Under the pieces are notes generated by a model that had not been told where the DNA came from, did no database searches, and saw nothing but the letters and a program-made list of their open reading frames with translations. The position numbers and the translations under genes are program-made. A stretch of DNA of 64,000 bases from assembly GCA_030035585.1 (NCBI GenBank), contig CM057469.1, forward strand, positions 15,308,501 through 15,372,500, given 5' to 3'. Below are positions 10,830-20,355 of this stretch, piece after piece (within the stretch, counting starts at the first letter, position 1; each line of letters opens with the position of its first letter). The DNA is from Dugong dugon. Lineage: Eukaryota > Chordata > Mammalia > Sirenia > Dugongidae.

Positions 10830-11070
10830 TCAAGGAGCCCTGGTGGTACAGTGGTTAAGCGCTTGGCTGCTAACTGAAAGGTCAGTGGTTCAAACTCACT
10901 AGCCAGTTTGAACTCACTAGCTGCTCTGCAGGAGAAAGATGTGACAGTCTGCTTCCATAAAGATATACAGCCTTGGAAGCACTATGGGGCAGTTTTACTC
11001 TGTCCTATAGGGTCGCTGTAAGTCAGAATCGACTGAACAACAATGGGTTTGTTTTTTGTTTGTTTGTTTC
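10830..11070 (+). mobile_element. AfroSINE, class A, nested in L1, 9-bp TSD
   Basis: Inserted against the L1 orientation and flanked by GGGTATATA at 10821-10829 and 11071-11079. The L1 sequence continues on both sides (GGGTATATACCTAGGAGTGG). The body contains a short internal tandem duplication (GTTCAAACTCACTAGC, 10889-10921). Confidence 0.95.
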
Positions 11071-11172
11071 GGGTATATACCTAGGAGTGGGATTGCTGGA
11101 TCACAGAATAGTTCTATTTTGAGTTTTTTAAGGAAGAGCCATACCGTTTTCCCTAGTGGTTGTTCCATTTTA

Positions 11173-11801
11173 TAGTCAGGATGAGGTTAATTTGATGCAG
11201 ACCAAACTGGAGCCTGGAGTTACAGAGGGCACAGAGGCCCGTGTCACAGCAGCCTCCTGAGGAGCCACAGAAACTGGACTCCCCAAACACCAGTGTTGCT
11301 CAGCCTGTCCACAAGCAGGGGCCTCAAGTGGCCTGATGCGGGGGCTGTCTACTCCTCAATTTCCAGGCATGTGGTCCCCCTCCCTCCCCACGCCTCTCTG
11401 TGCCCAGATTTCCAGGCAGTTCCAGAAGGCTTGAAAACTCCACAGGTGAACGGTGGGGAGAAAGGCACTTCTGGGGAACTCCATCTGCCTAGATAATAAC
11501 TTTCAGCAACTTGGGGAACCAACTATAACAAACCGGCCACTTATTATCTGATTTTCCAGGGCAGAGGCTGGGACCTGCCCTCCATTGGCACCAGCCCCCA
11601 CTGGTTGCAGGCTCTCAGCCAATGTGCTCCAGGCTGTGGGGCCAATGCCTCTGGCTGCTCTCCTGCAATCCCATTCACTCAGTCTGTTAGCGAACCTCCA
11701 AACACAATGCTCAAGAGGCTGAAGAGAAAGATAATACACATCTTTGTGTTTCAGTGGCTTTGATGTGCTGGGCTCCGGCAGTGGCCTCTTTTGCCCTGGT
11801 C
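11173..11801. other. Intergenic, nothing recognised
   Basis: Mixed-composition unique sequence. Short frames at 11293-11496 and 11503-11844 show no known domain. Confidence 0.4.
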
Positions 11802-11812
11802 TAAGGGCAGTA

Positions 11813-12024
11813 TGAAGTCCCTGGGTGGTGCAAATAGTTAACATGCTTGGCTGCTAACCGAAAGTTTAGAAGTTCGAGTTCACCCAGAAGCACCTCAGAA
11901 GAAAGACCTGGCGATCTATTTCTGAAAAACCAGGCGCTGAAAATCCTATGGAGTACAGTTCTACTCTGACACACACGGGGTTGCCATTGAGTCACTGTTT
12001 TGTTGTTGTTGCTGTTCGTTTTTT
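11813..12024 (+). mobile_element. AfroSINE, class B, with near-perfect TSD
   Basis: Forward copy between TAAGGGCAGTA (11802-11812) and TAAGGGCGGTA (12025-12035), one mismatch. The tail is truncated after GCCATTGAGTC and followed by a T/G-rich run. Confidence 0.9.
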
Positions 12025-12035
12025 TAAGGGCGGTA

Positions 12036-12941
12036 CAGGCCAGGAGTAACAACCAAGTTGAAACAAAGCATCAGTGTATACATTTCCCACTAAAGTGACA
12101 TGAGAGAATTAGAAATAAATGTCAGAGCTGTATAAAACACAACTATATACAAATGATACCCAAATTTCTCCAGCAGAAAACAATAGCAAATGACTAGGAA
12201 AGTGTTGTTTGTTGAGGAGAGAAGTAATAATTACATGAGATACTCAGGAAGAGTATAAATGCCTTACATCTGATAAAGAATCAACACTGAAGTGGAACCT
12301 GAGAACTCAAGAATCAGAAAGGACAGAGCCTAGTCGAATCCACGCCAGCTGCACCCATCTGCCATTCGCTCTGTGGGGAGCAGCTGGTCACACACGGCTC
12401 TTAGGGATCCAGTTACCTGCCACCTCCACCTCCCACTTCCCCACTGTCTCTTCCCCCATGCTTTCTCCTCCGCGGTTTTCCTCCTGCCTCTGCTTCTGCT
12501 TGCGTTTGTTAGTGCGCAGCACCCTCTACTGGCAATAAGAAAATTCTTCCTCACGGAAACTGGTAACATTTTTGATGGTTGGCAGGTGGTGAGCAACTGG
12601 ATCTCTATGACTGCCGTTCATGCCGGCCCTTCAACTGCTCTCAGATTTTATTCTGATAAAATAGGCAGCTCCAGTCATTTTCCTCAACAACTTCAAAGGC
12701 ACTCCACGTTCACAGCAAAGTTTTCAAAGTAGACACGTGCACCCGAGGGGATACACTGTATGATCCACTGAGGGAGGGAGGATTTATTAGGAATTCTCTT
12801 TATTGTCTTAAAGTACATCATATTAGTACAGTTGTATGTTCATGCGTTCAACAAATATTTACAGGGCACTTTCTATGCACTCTACCCTGATGGGGTTGAT
12901 CCTCTATGCCGGGAGGGGGAACGGACATTTGGTAATATGAT
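12036..12941. other. Intergenic, mostly unassigned
   Basis: No supported gene. The last 60 bases (GTTCAACAAATATTTACAGG) look like the start of an old L2/MIR-type repeat. Confidence 0.4.
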
Positions 12942-13117
12942 GACCAAACCAGTTGCCACGTGTGCAGAGTAGAACTGTGTTCCATTGGGTCTTCATGGCT
13001 GTGACCTTTCAGAAGCAGGTCGCCAGGCCTTTGTTCTGAGGCACCTCTGGGTGGGTTCAAACTGACCTTTCCGTTAGTAGTCCAGCGCTTAACTGTTTGT
13101 GCCACCCAGGGACTCCT
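12942..13117 (-). mobile_element. AfroSINE, class B
   Basis: Reverse copy. The minus strand reads GAGTCCCTGGGTGGCACAAA at the head, with CAGAGGTGCC-type middle; the tail is shortened (12946-12970). Confidence 0.85.
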
Positions 13118-14184
13118 AACTGTTAATAAGTATTATGAAAACAAAATAGGCAGGAAAGAAAGACAGGGGTATGTGTGGCTGGGTGGGGTTGCTGCAATTT
13201 TATCTTAGAGGGAGAGGTGAGGGAGCCACCCTGTGAACGTCGGGAGAGAATGTTGCAGGTGCAGGGAACAGTAGGTGTGGAGGCCCTAGGCCTGGAGGGC
13301 CTTTGGTGTGTCTGGTTTGCTCTAGGAACAGCAAGGAGCCACCTTGGCCAAAGTGGGGTGAGTGAGGCAGAGTAGAGGTCAGAGAGGGGAGGGGGTGGAC
13401 AGTGAAGGGCTTGCAGGCCGTGGTCTTTGGTTCAGTGAGATGGGGACCACATGGAGGGCTCCAAACAGGTGAATGAGATGATCTGGGGGTGCACACCCTC
13501 AAATGTTTTGCCGATCGGCTTGCATGCTTACTAATGTTTGGAAACTATAGAGGTCTTTCACTGAGGCCCATGGCTGGGGGAGGTAGCATGTGAGCTGTCC
13601 TGAAAGATGGGCAGACATGCCATGGCTCCCGGATGAATTCCCACTCCTCTGCTAAGTGACTAATTGTACCAAGGGATCTCCTTGGTAACCTTTGAGGTTT
13701 CCAGCCTGGAGGTCCTTCTCGGTATGCCCTCCAATTTTCACTATTTGTCTACATTTCTAATTCCTTCCTACTTTTCACTTCAAGGTGCCTTTAATAGTTT
13801 AATTATCACGCTATGCAAATTTAAGCCATGCCTTAAGCTCCATTCTTAAAGGTAAGCAGATACCTCAACAGTTAGCTGGGCGAGGCCACCCAGCCACGCA
13901 CCAACAAGACCAAGACCAGGATTCCCAGACCACAATTCTCGCCCTTGGTCCAGCCTGTGCTCAGCGGCCTGTACTATGTCCCTACAGAAGAGACGCCTCC
14001 ACCCTGCGTGTGCGACACCTGAGCCCTCACAGAGATTTCATTTTATACACCTTTGAGTGATCACCACAGCAGCCTGAGGGGCGAGGAGTGTGCCGAAAGC
14101 TCCAAGTCCCCTCGCCTGGTTCAGCTTTGCCCCAGCCCTATACCCATGGTTTGGATGAAGATGGGCCATTCTGCTGTGTTCTAG
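13118..14184. other. Intergenic with old L2-like trace
   Basis: 13205-13480 (GAGAATGTTGCAGGTGCAGG, GGGCTTGCAGGCC, GGTGAATGAGATGATCT) resembles a widespread ancient mammalian repeat, probably L2-related. The remainder is unassigned. Confidence 0.4.
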
Positions 14185-14430
14185 AGCTGCACTGTCCGGT
14201 AAAGTAAGTAGCCACAGTCACATGGGGCTCCTGAGCACCTGCAATGTGCCCGTCCGGATTGAGAAGTGCAGTAAGAATAAAATACACACAGGATTTCAGA
14301 GACTTAGCAGCAAAAAAAGAATGTAAACCATCTCATTAATAATCTAATATTGATTAACTGAAATGATATTTTATATATATTGGGCTAAATAAAACATGTA
14401 GTTAAAATTGTTACTTTGTACTTTTCAACG
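14185..14430 (+). mobile_element. Ancient non-autonomous DNA transposon-like repeat
   Basis: GCTGCACTGTCCGGTAAAGT, AGCCACAGTCACATGGGGC, TGAGCACCTGCAATGTG and an AT-rich interior match a common mammalian MER element. I do not trust a subfamily name. Confidence 0.55.
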
Positions 14431-14609
14431 TGCCTCTGAGAAAATTTAAAATTACTCTTGAAGTCCTGTGATCACTTTTTCTTACGGTGAAAACAGACAC
14501 AACGAAACATACACCGATTTGACAATTTCTCCATGTAATTCAGTGACACTGATTACATCTTTCAGGTTGTGCAACCATTCTTGCTACCTGTGATCTCTTT
14601 GAACAGAAT

Positions 14610-15530
14610 TTTGGTTTCTTTTTCTTTTTTTATTTCACTTTAGATGAAGGTTTACAGAACAAATTAGCTTCTCATTAAGCAGTTAGTACACATATTGTTT
14701 TATGACATTGGTTAACAACCCCATGACATGTCAACACTCTCCCTTCTCGACCTTGGGTTCCCTATTACCAGCTTTTCTGTCCCCTCCTGCCTTCTAGTCC
14801 TCGCCCCTGGGCCGGTGTGCCCCTTTAGTCTTGTTTTGTTTTATGGGCCTGTCGGATCTTTGAATGAACAGTGAACCTCAGGAGTGACTTCATTACTGAG
14901 CTAAAAGGGTGTCTGGGGGCCACACTCTCAGGGTTTCTCTACTCTCTGTCAGGCCAGTAAGTCTGGTTTTTTTTTCTGAGTTAGAATTTTGTTCCACATT
15001 TTTCTGCAGCTCTGTCTGGGACCCTCTATTATGATCCCTGTCAGAGCAGTCAGTGGTGGTAGCCAGGCACCATCTAGTTGTACTGGACTCAGTCTGGTGG
15101 AGGCTGTGTTAATTGTGGTCCATTAGTCCTTTGGACTAATCTTTCCTTTGTGTCTTTAGTTCTCTTCATTCTCCCTTGCTCCCGAAGGGGTAAGACCAGT
15201 GGAGTATCTTAGATGGTCACTCACAGGCTTTTAAGACACCAGATGCTACTCACCACAGTAGAATGCAGAACATTTTCTTTATAAACTATGTTATGCCAAT
15301 TGAGCTAGATGTTCCCCAAGACCATGGTGCCTATAGCCCTCAGACCACTAATCCCTCATGGAGTTTGGATGTGTCTATGGAGCTTCCATGACCTTTCCTT
15401 GTACAAGTCGTGCCGGCTTCCCCAGTATTGTCTACTGTCTTACCCTTCACCAAAGTTACCACTTACCTATTGTCTATTTAGTGTTTTTCCATCCTGGTTT
15501 CTTAAATAGCTATTTACTGTCCAGTTTTGC
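14610..15530 (-). mobile_element. L1 3' UTR, reverse orientation
   Basis: Minus-strand end is CATCTAAAGTGAAATAAAAA. The 3' UTR aligns with the SDE2-intronic copy at 23160-23790 (e.g. ACTAGATGGT and GGACTAATGGACCACAATT on the minus strand). Only the 3' UTR is present. Confidence 0.85.
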
Positions 15531-15784
15531 CCAACACATTTCATTAAACAGCCATGTTCTGTGTGACAGCCGTACTTCTGTATAAACACAGAGGCCCTAA
15601 TACCAGGAAGGGAACTGTGGCAGAGGCTTTCTCTCTTGCAGGAACACTTTCTGAAAATCAGATAATAAAAACAATAGCTAAACGAGCGTCTGAATGCTGT
15701 GCAGAGCTTCGTACTCTACATTCATACCTCAGTAACCTTCCGGTAACTACCATTTTTCCTACTACTATTCTTCGTACAGCTGAA

Positions 15785-15912
15785 TAGATTGATTCCAAGA
15801 GAGGTTAAATAATTTGTCCAGAGTCACGTAGCTAGTGAAGTGGTACGAGGTAGGACACGAACCAGTTCTATCTCCAGAATCCAAGTTGTTGGCCACTACA
15901 CTAAAATGCTTC
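15785..15912 (+). mobile_element. MIR
   Basis: MIR 3' half: GAGGTTAAATAATTTGTCCA, AGTCACGTAGCTAGTGAAG, CACTACACTAAA. Confidence 0.8.
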
Positions 15913-16189
15913 ACTCGCGCCAGGATAAGAGCACTTACACACAAAACTGTGCACGTGATTTCATTTGTAATTTTATAACTACCCTACTGAGGGGTTAAGA
16001 ACCCTTGAACTAATGTTAGTGTGACACTCTGCATATGTGTATATATATGGGTATATGTGCACGTAAGAAAAATTTCACCAAGTTAAAACTACCCCTTCAC
16101 AATTCAAAATATATGCATCTCTTCTAACTCATTATACATATACATATATACATATATATACTTTTTCTTTTTTTAAATAAATAGAAGTT
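15913..16189. other. Intergenic, AT-rich with TA/CA-rich runs
   Basis: Contains imperfect (TATA/CATA) runs near 16035-16060 and 16130-16160. No gene. Confidence 0.5.
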
Positions 16190-17007
16190 CTGCTTTTGGT
16201 ATGGCTGAGCAGTTACTTTAGGACCAACCTTCCTATAGTTAATTATAAACCCTGGAAAAAATATAAAAAACAACTATCTGAATACCCTGGAGAGCAACTG
16301 GAAGTAGTCAGATACTTGATGGAGTTGACATGTGGAAGAAGGAATGGCACCGGGCAAGATGCCAACTTTTCCAATGTTTAGCCCCTACTTGCACCATGCC
16401 AAGTAGAACTCTGATGGACATTTGCAGTCTGGTTTACTTAAGGAACCAGAAAACAGAGTTCAGGAAAACTGCAGCTGCAGCAAAGTGAAAAAGGAAGTCC
16501 TGGAAGGGGGAGAACCAGAGTAAGGCAAGCCAAGGATTTTGTATATAAGCTTTGTTCCCTGACCTGAATCACACAAATGGAAGGCAGACTCCAAGGCAGC
16601 ACAGCTATGGCTAAAAGAACTCAACTGAGATGTGAGATGCCACCCACCTGAGAGGACAGAGTTTGGAGTCTGAGTCCAACCAAGTTAAGTGCCTGCTAAA
16701 CAGAGAAAAAAGAAGAAGAAAAAAGCAACACTCTTGGAGGCATATAACAGAATACAGAATCTCTACAACATATTCACAATGTCCAAGATACAATCTGAAA
16801 CTATTTGACATGTGAAGAATCAGAGAAATGAGGCTCATTCTCAAGAGAAAAAGAGAATCAACAAAAACTCATCCTGAGATGATCCAAATGTTGGAGTTAG
16901 CAGATAAAAATTTTAAAAAGCGTATCATAACTATGCTCAAGGACATAAACGAAATTATGCTTGCAATGAATGAAAAAGATAGGAAATTTCAGCAGAGATA
17001 TTTTCTA

Positions 17008-17095
17008 GTTGACATCAACTTGATTCTGATTCATGGCTACCCCATGTGTCAGAGTAGAACTGTGCTCCACAGGGTTTGCAATAGAAACTACTAAA
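17008..17095 (-). mobile_element. AfroSINE fragment, class B, nested
   Basis: Only the tail half (ATCAACTTGATTCTGATTC, GTCAGAGTAGAACTGTGC) remains, inside the L1-like element and followed by an A-rich run. Confidence 0.75.
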
Positions 17096-17696
17096 AAAAA
17101 AAAAAGTAAAAAATAGAAATTCTAGAAATTAAAAAAAAAAAAATTTAAATAAATAAATTTCCTTATATGTTCTTAGTAGAATGGAAATGACAAAACTAGT
17201 GAATTTGAAGATATGCCATAGAAATTATAAAATCTGAACAGGGGAAAAAAAAAAAGGACTTAAGGGATTATACAGAGGCTTAGCATATTTGTAACTGAAG
17301 TGCCAGAGGGAGAGGAGAGAAAAAACTGGGTAGGATAAATATCTAAAGAAATAATGACTGAAGTTTCCCAAAATTTGATTAATGGCATAAATTTAGAGAT
17401 CAAAGAAGCTCAGCAAACTTTAAGCAAGACTAAGACACAGAAAAACACACCTGGAAACAGCCAAAGAAAAAAGACACATTCTATAAAGGGGACAAAAGAA
17501 GACAGTGAAATAAGATCTTGGAAGTGATGAAAAGAAAAAAAGAATCTGTCACCAGCAAACCTGTGCTATAAAAAATGCTACGGGAAGTTCAGGCTGAAGG
17601 GAAACGTTATCAGATGGAAACTCAGATCTCAAGAAGGAATGAAGAACATCAGAAATGGTAAAGTTGTGGGTAAATATAAAAGATTTTGTCTTAGTT

Positions 17697-18076
17697 ATCT
17701 AGTGTTGCTGTAACAGAAATATCCCAAGTGGGTGGCTTTAACAAACAGAAATTTATTTTTTTCACAGTTTAGGAGGCTAGAAGTCCAAATTCAGGGCACA
17801 GGCTCTAGGAGGCGGCTTTTTCTGTTGGCCCTGGGCGAAAAGGTCTTGTTCCTTAGCGATTGTCATTTGGCATGGCATTTATCTTCCCCCATCTATGCTT
17901 GCTTCCTTACTTGTTTCTTTTATATATCAAAATAGACTGACTTAAGACACACTCTAACTGCTACTGCCTCATTAATGTAACAAAGAAAACTCATTCCCAC
18001 ATGGGATTATAACCACAGGTATAGAAGTTAGGATATACAACACATATTTCTGGGGGACAAAATTCAACCCATAACA
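17697..18076 (-). mobile_element. Solo LTR, ERVL-MaLR (MLT1/MST)-like, perfect 5-bp TSD
   Basis: 380 bp bounded by TGT...ACA. On the minus strand it begins TGTTATGGGTTGAATTTTGT and ends in AACACTAGATAACTAAGACA. GATTT is duplicated at 17692-17696 and 18077-18081. No internal retroviral sequence adjoins it. It is inserted in the L1-like element. Family naming rests on resemblance to MLT1/MST starts. Confidence 0.85.
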
Positions 18077-18238
18077 GATTTATTTTTCTCTCTTAATTTC
18101 TTTAAAATATATATGTTTAGTAGTCCAAGTAAAAATCATACCATATTATGGGGATTGTTATGTACGTAGATTTGATATTCATGACAACTAGAGCATAAAG
18201 GAGAGGGATGGTAAATGGACCTACTGGATTTTCACTCA

Positions 18239-18430
18239 GGTAACATGCACCTTCTACATTTGTTTGCCAACCGTTTCCCTCCACTGTGAGGTATTTCTGT
18301 AAGCGTACTATGCTAATTTTTCTTTTTTACAGCAACATGTAAAAAAATAGGCATAGCAGTGCTAGTGAAAATACCTTGTGGGGGGAGGGAGTGGCTGGCA
18401 AACAAACGTAGAAGGCACACGTTATTTGCA
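18239..18430. repeat. 192-bp fold-back (long inverted repeat)
   Basis: Left arm from 18239 (ACCTTCTACATTTGTTTGCC) pairs with the right arm ending at 18430 (reverse complement contains GCCTTCTACGTTTGTTTGCC). Pairing continues, with some mismatches and a few gaps, down to a loop near AGCAACAT (18331-18338). It interrupts the L1-like element. It looks like a small non-autonomous DNA transposon; I cannot name the family. Confidence 0.8.
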
Positions 18431-20042
18431 TAAAAATATGGTATAGAGTTGCAAGATTTCTACATTTTATGTGAAGTGGTACAATATTAACTCTAGGCAG
18501 ACTGAAAAATGAAGAACGTATACTGTAATCCCTAGAATATTCACTAAAAAAAATTAGGCAAAGAGTTTAAAAGCTGATGAATTAAAATGTGATTCTAAAA
18601 TAACTACTCCAAACAGAAAAGTAGTAAAGGGGAAGACCTAAATTTAACTGTCTCAATAATTACATTTAATGTTAATAGATTAAATACTAATCAAAAGGTA
18701 GAGATTGTTAGAATAGATAAAAAATACAAGACCCAAGTATATGCTGTTTATAAGAGACCCACTTCAAATATAAAGTCACATAAGTAGAAAGTAAACGAAC
18801 AGAAAAAAGTATACTATGCAAACAGTAAGCACAAGAAGGCTACGGTGGCTATGTTAGTATCACATAAAACAGACTTTGAGCCAAAAAGCATTAGCAGAGA
18901 TAAAGAGGGACATTCCATAATAAAATGGTCAATTCATTAGGAGGACATAATATAACCTAACAACAGAGCTTCAAAATATGAAGCCAAAACTGACAGAATT
19001 AAAGAGAGAAATGGACAATTCCACAATCATGACTTAAGATTTTAACACCCCTCTCTCAGCAACTGCTAAAAACAAACAAAAAAAATTAGCAGAGATGGAA
19101 GACCTGAACAACACTCTCAACCACCTACCCTGACTGACATTACAGAACACATTCACCCAGTGGTTGAGCATACATACTCTTTTCAAGTGTACATGGTTCG
19201 TTCATCAAGATAGACCATACACCGGGCCATAAAACAAGTCTCAATAAAATTAAAAGGACTGAAATCATCAAGAGAATGTTCTTTGACCTCAATGAAAGTA
19301 AAGCAGAAACCAATAACAAGATATTTACGAAAAAACAAATTGTTCATTCGACAACATACCTCTAGATAACCTATGGGTCAAATAATTCACAAAGGAAATC
19401 AGAAAATATTTACAACTGAATGATAATGAAAAATTCAACATATTAAAATGTTTTAAGATGCAGCTAAACCAGTGCTTAATGGTAAATTTATAGCTTTAAA
19501 TATTTATACTAGGAAAAAAGAAAGGTCTGAAATCAATGACATAAGATTCTATCTTAAACTAAAGAAAAAAGCGTAAAGTAAACCGAAACTAAGAGGAAAT
19601 AATGATAAAAGCAGAAATCAAAGAAATAGAAAATAAACAATTTACAAAAATTTTTAAAAAGCTAATTCTTTAAAAAAAACAGATAAACCTCTAGCTAGAT
19701 TGATTAGGAAAGAAAAAGGACAGAAATGACCTGTCTCAGTATGAAAAGGAGGTTATCACTACAGATCCTGCAGACATTAGAAGGATAAAAGGAACTACTA
19801 TGAATAACTTTATGTCCATAAATTTGACCACTTAGGTGAAAGGGATCAATTTCGTGAAAATACAACTTACTTTATGACACAAGATGAAACCAAAATTATG
19901 AACCTACTTCCTAGAGAAATTGAATATGTTGTCAAAAGTTTTCCCACTAAGAAAACTTCAGACCCAGATGATTTCACAGATTAATTCTATAAATGTAATA
20001 ATGAAAAAGGACAGTTAAAATTGAATTATTAAAAAGTTATCT

Positions 20043-20048
20043 TTTAAT
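20043..20048 (-). promoter_or_regulatory. SDE2: Candidate SDE2 polyadenylation signal ATTAAA
   Basis: ATTAAA on the minus strand, 86 bp after the stop codon and just before the antisense L1-like element. It is the nearest recognised signal hexamer downstream of the stop codon. A longer 3' UTR reading into the L1 is possible. Confidence 0.35.
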
Positions 20049-20133
20049 AACAGGAATAATGGCCAAGAGTCAACACTATGCAGGTTGTAAGTGCTAGACA
20101 CTATAAAGAAATAGGAAATCAACTCTATGAAAT

Positions 20134-20355
20134 TCATTTCTTCTTCCCTTTCAAAGGCTTGGCAAATAAAGCAGGGTCTATCTGCTCCCTTGCAAGTCCC
20201 CTGACGGAGAAGAGCCGTGCTGCCCGCTCCTGCAGAGTGCCCCCACATTTCAGTCCCAAGGCCATCAGTTCAGACTTGAGTTGATCCAAACCCAGCAACT
20301 CCAATTCTGCAGCAGAGCTGAATGCCAGTAAATCTACAGTTCCCTGACCAATATG
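20134..20355 (-). CDS. SDE2: SDE2 coding exon 7 (SAP domain, stop)
   Basis: 222 bp, phase 0, residues 382-454 plus TGA at 20136-20134. The acceptor is TTTTTTTTCCCCTCAG before CAT. Key residues: DLLAF at 389-393, LELLGL at 399-404, [15 protein letters not shown] at 407-421, then QERAARLF. This helix-extended-helix pattern is the SAP-like domain, reported to bind DNA. The end KPLKGKKK is basic. Confidence 0.95.
   Translation of the reverse strand, partial: HIGQGTVDLLAFSSAAELELLGLDQLKSELMALGLKCGGTLQERAARLFSVRGLAREQIDPALFAKPLKGKKK

Larger units (their letters stand above)
8930..11172 (-). mobile_element. L1, 3' UTR and end of ORF2, reverse orientation
   Basis: Read on the minus strand, the element ends with the afrotherian-type L1 terminus (ACAATAAAATATTATT, poly-A at 8936-8941). 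The 3' UTR of over 1 kb matches the copies at 36009-37165, 44690-46785 and 46786-48985. The high-coordinate part (10540-11172) is the end of ORF2, e.g. AATGGAATACCATGCC and GGATCCAGCAATCCCACTCC on the minus strand. A second L1 tail and an AfroSINE are nested in it. Confidence 0.85.
16190..19996 (+). mobile_element. Old L1/HAL1-like element, long, interrupted
   Basis: The longest L1-type block here. 16190-17000 matches L1M 5' region and ORF1 start (CAAGGACATAAACGAAATTATG, AATGAATGAAAAAGATAGG). 17100-17690 is ORF1-like (AGAAATAATGACTGAAG, CAGCCAAAGAAAAAAGACAC). After the LTR, 18080-18240 is HAL1/L1 linker sequence. 18540-19996 is ORF2 (AAGAGACCCACTTCAAATAT, TAAAAGGACTGAAATCATC, TTCAGACCCAGATGATTTCA). 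All frames are destroyed. It runs antisense to SDE2 and ends about 140 bp from the SDE2 stop codon. Confidence 0.82.
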
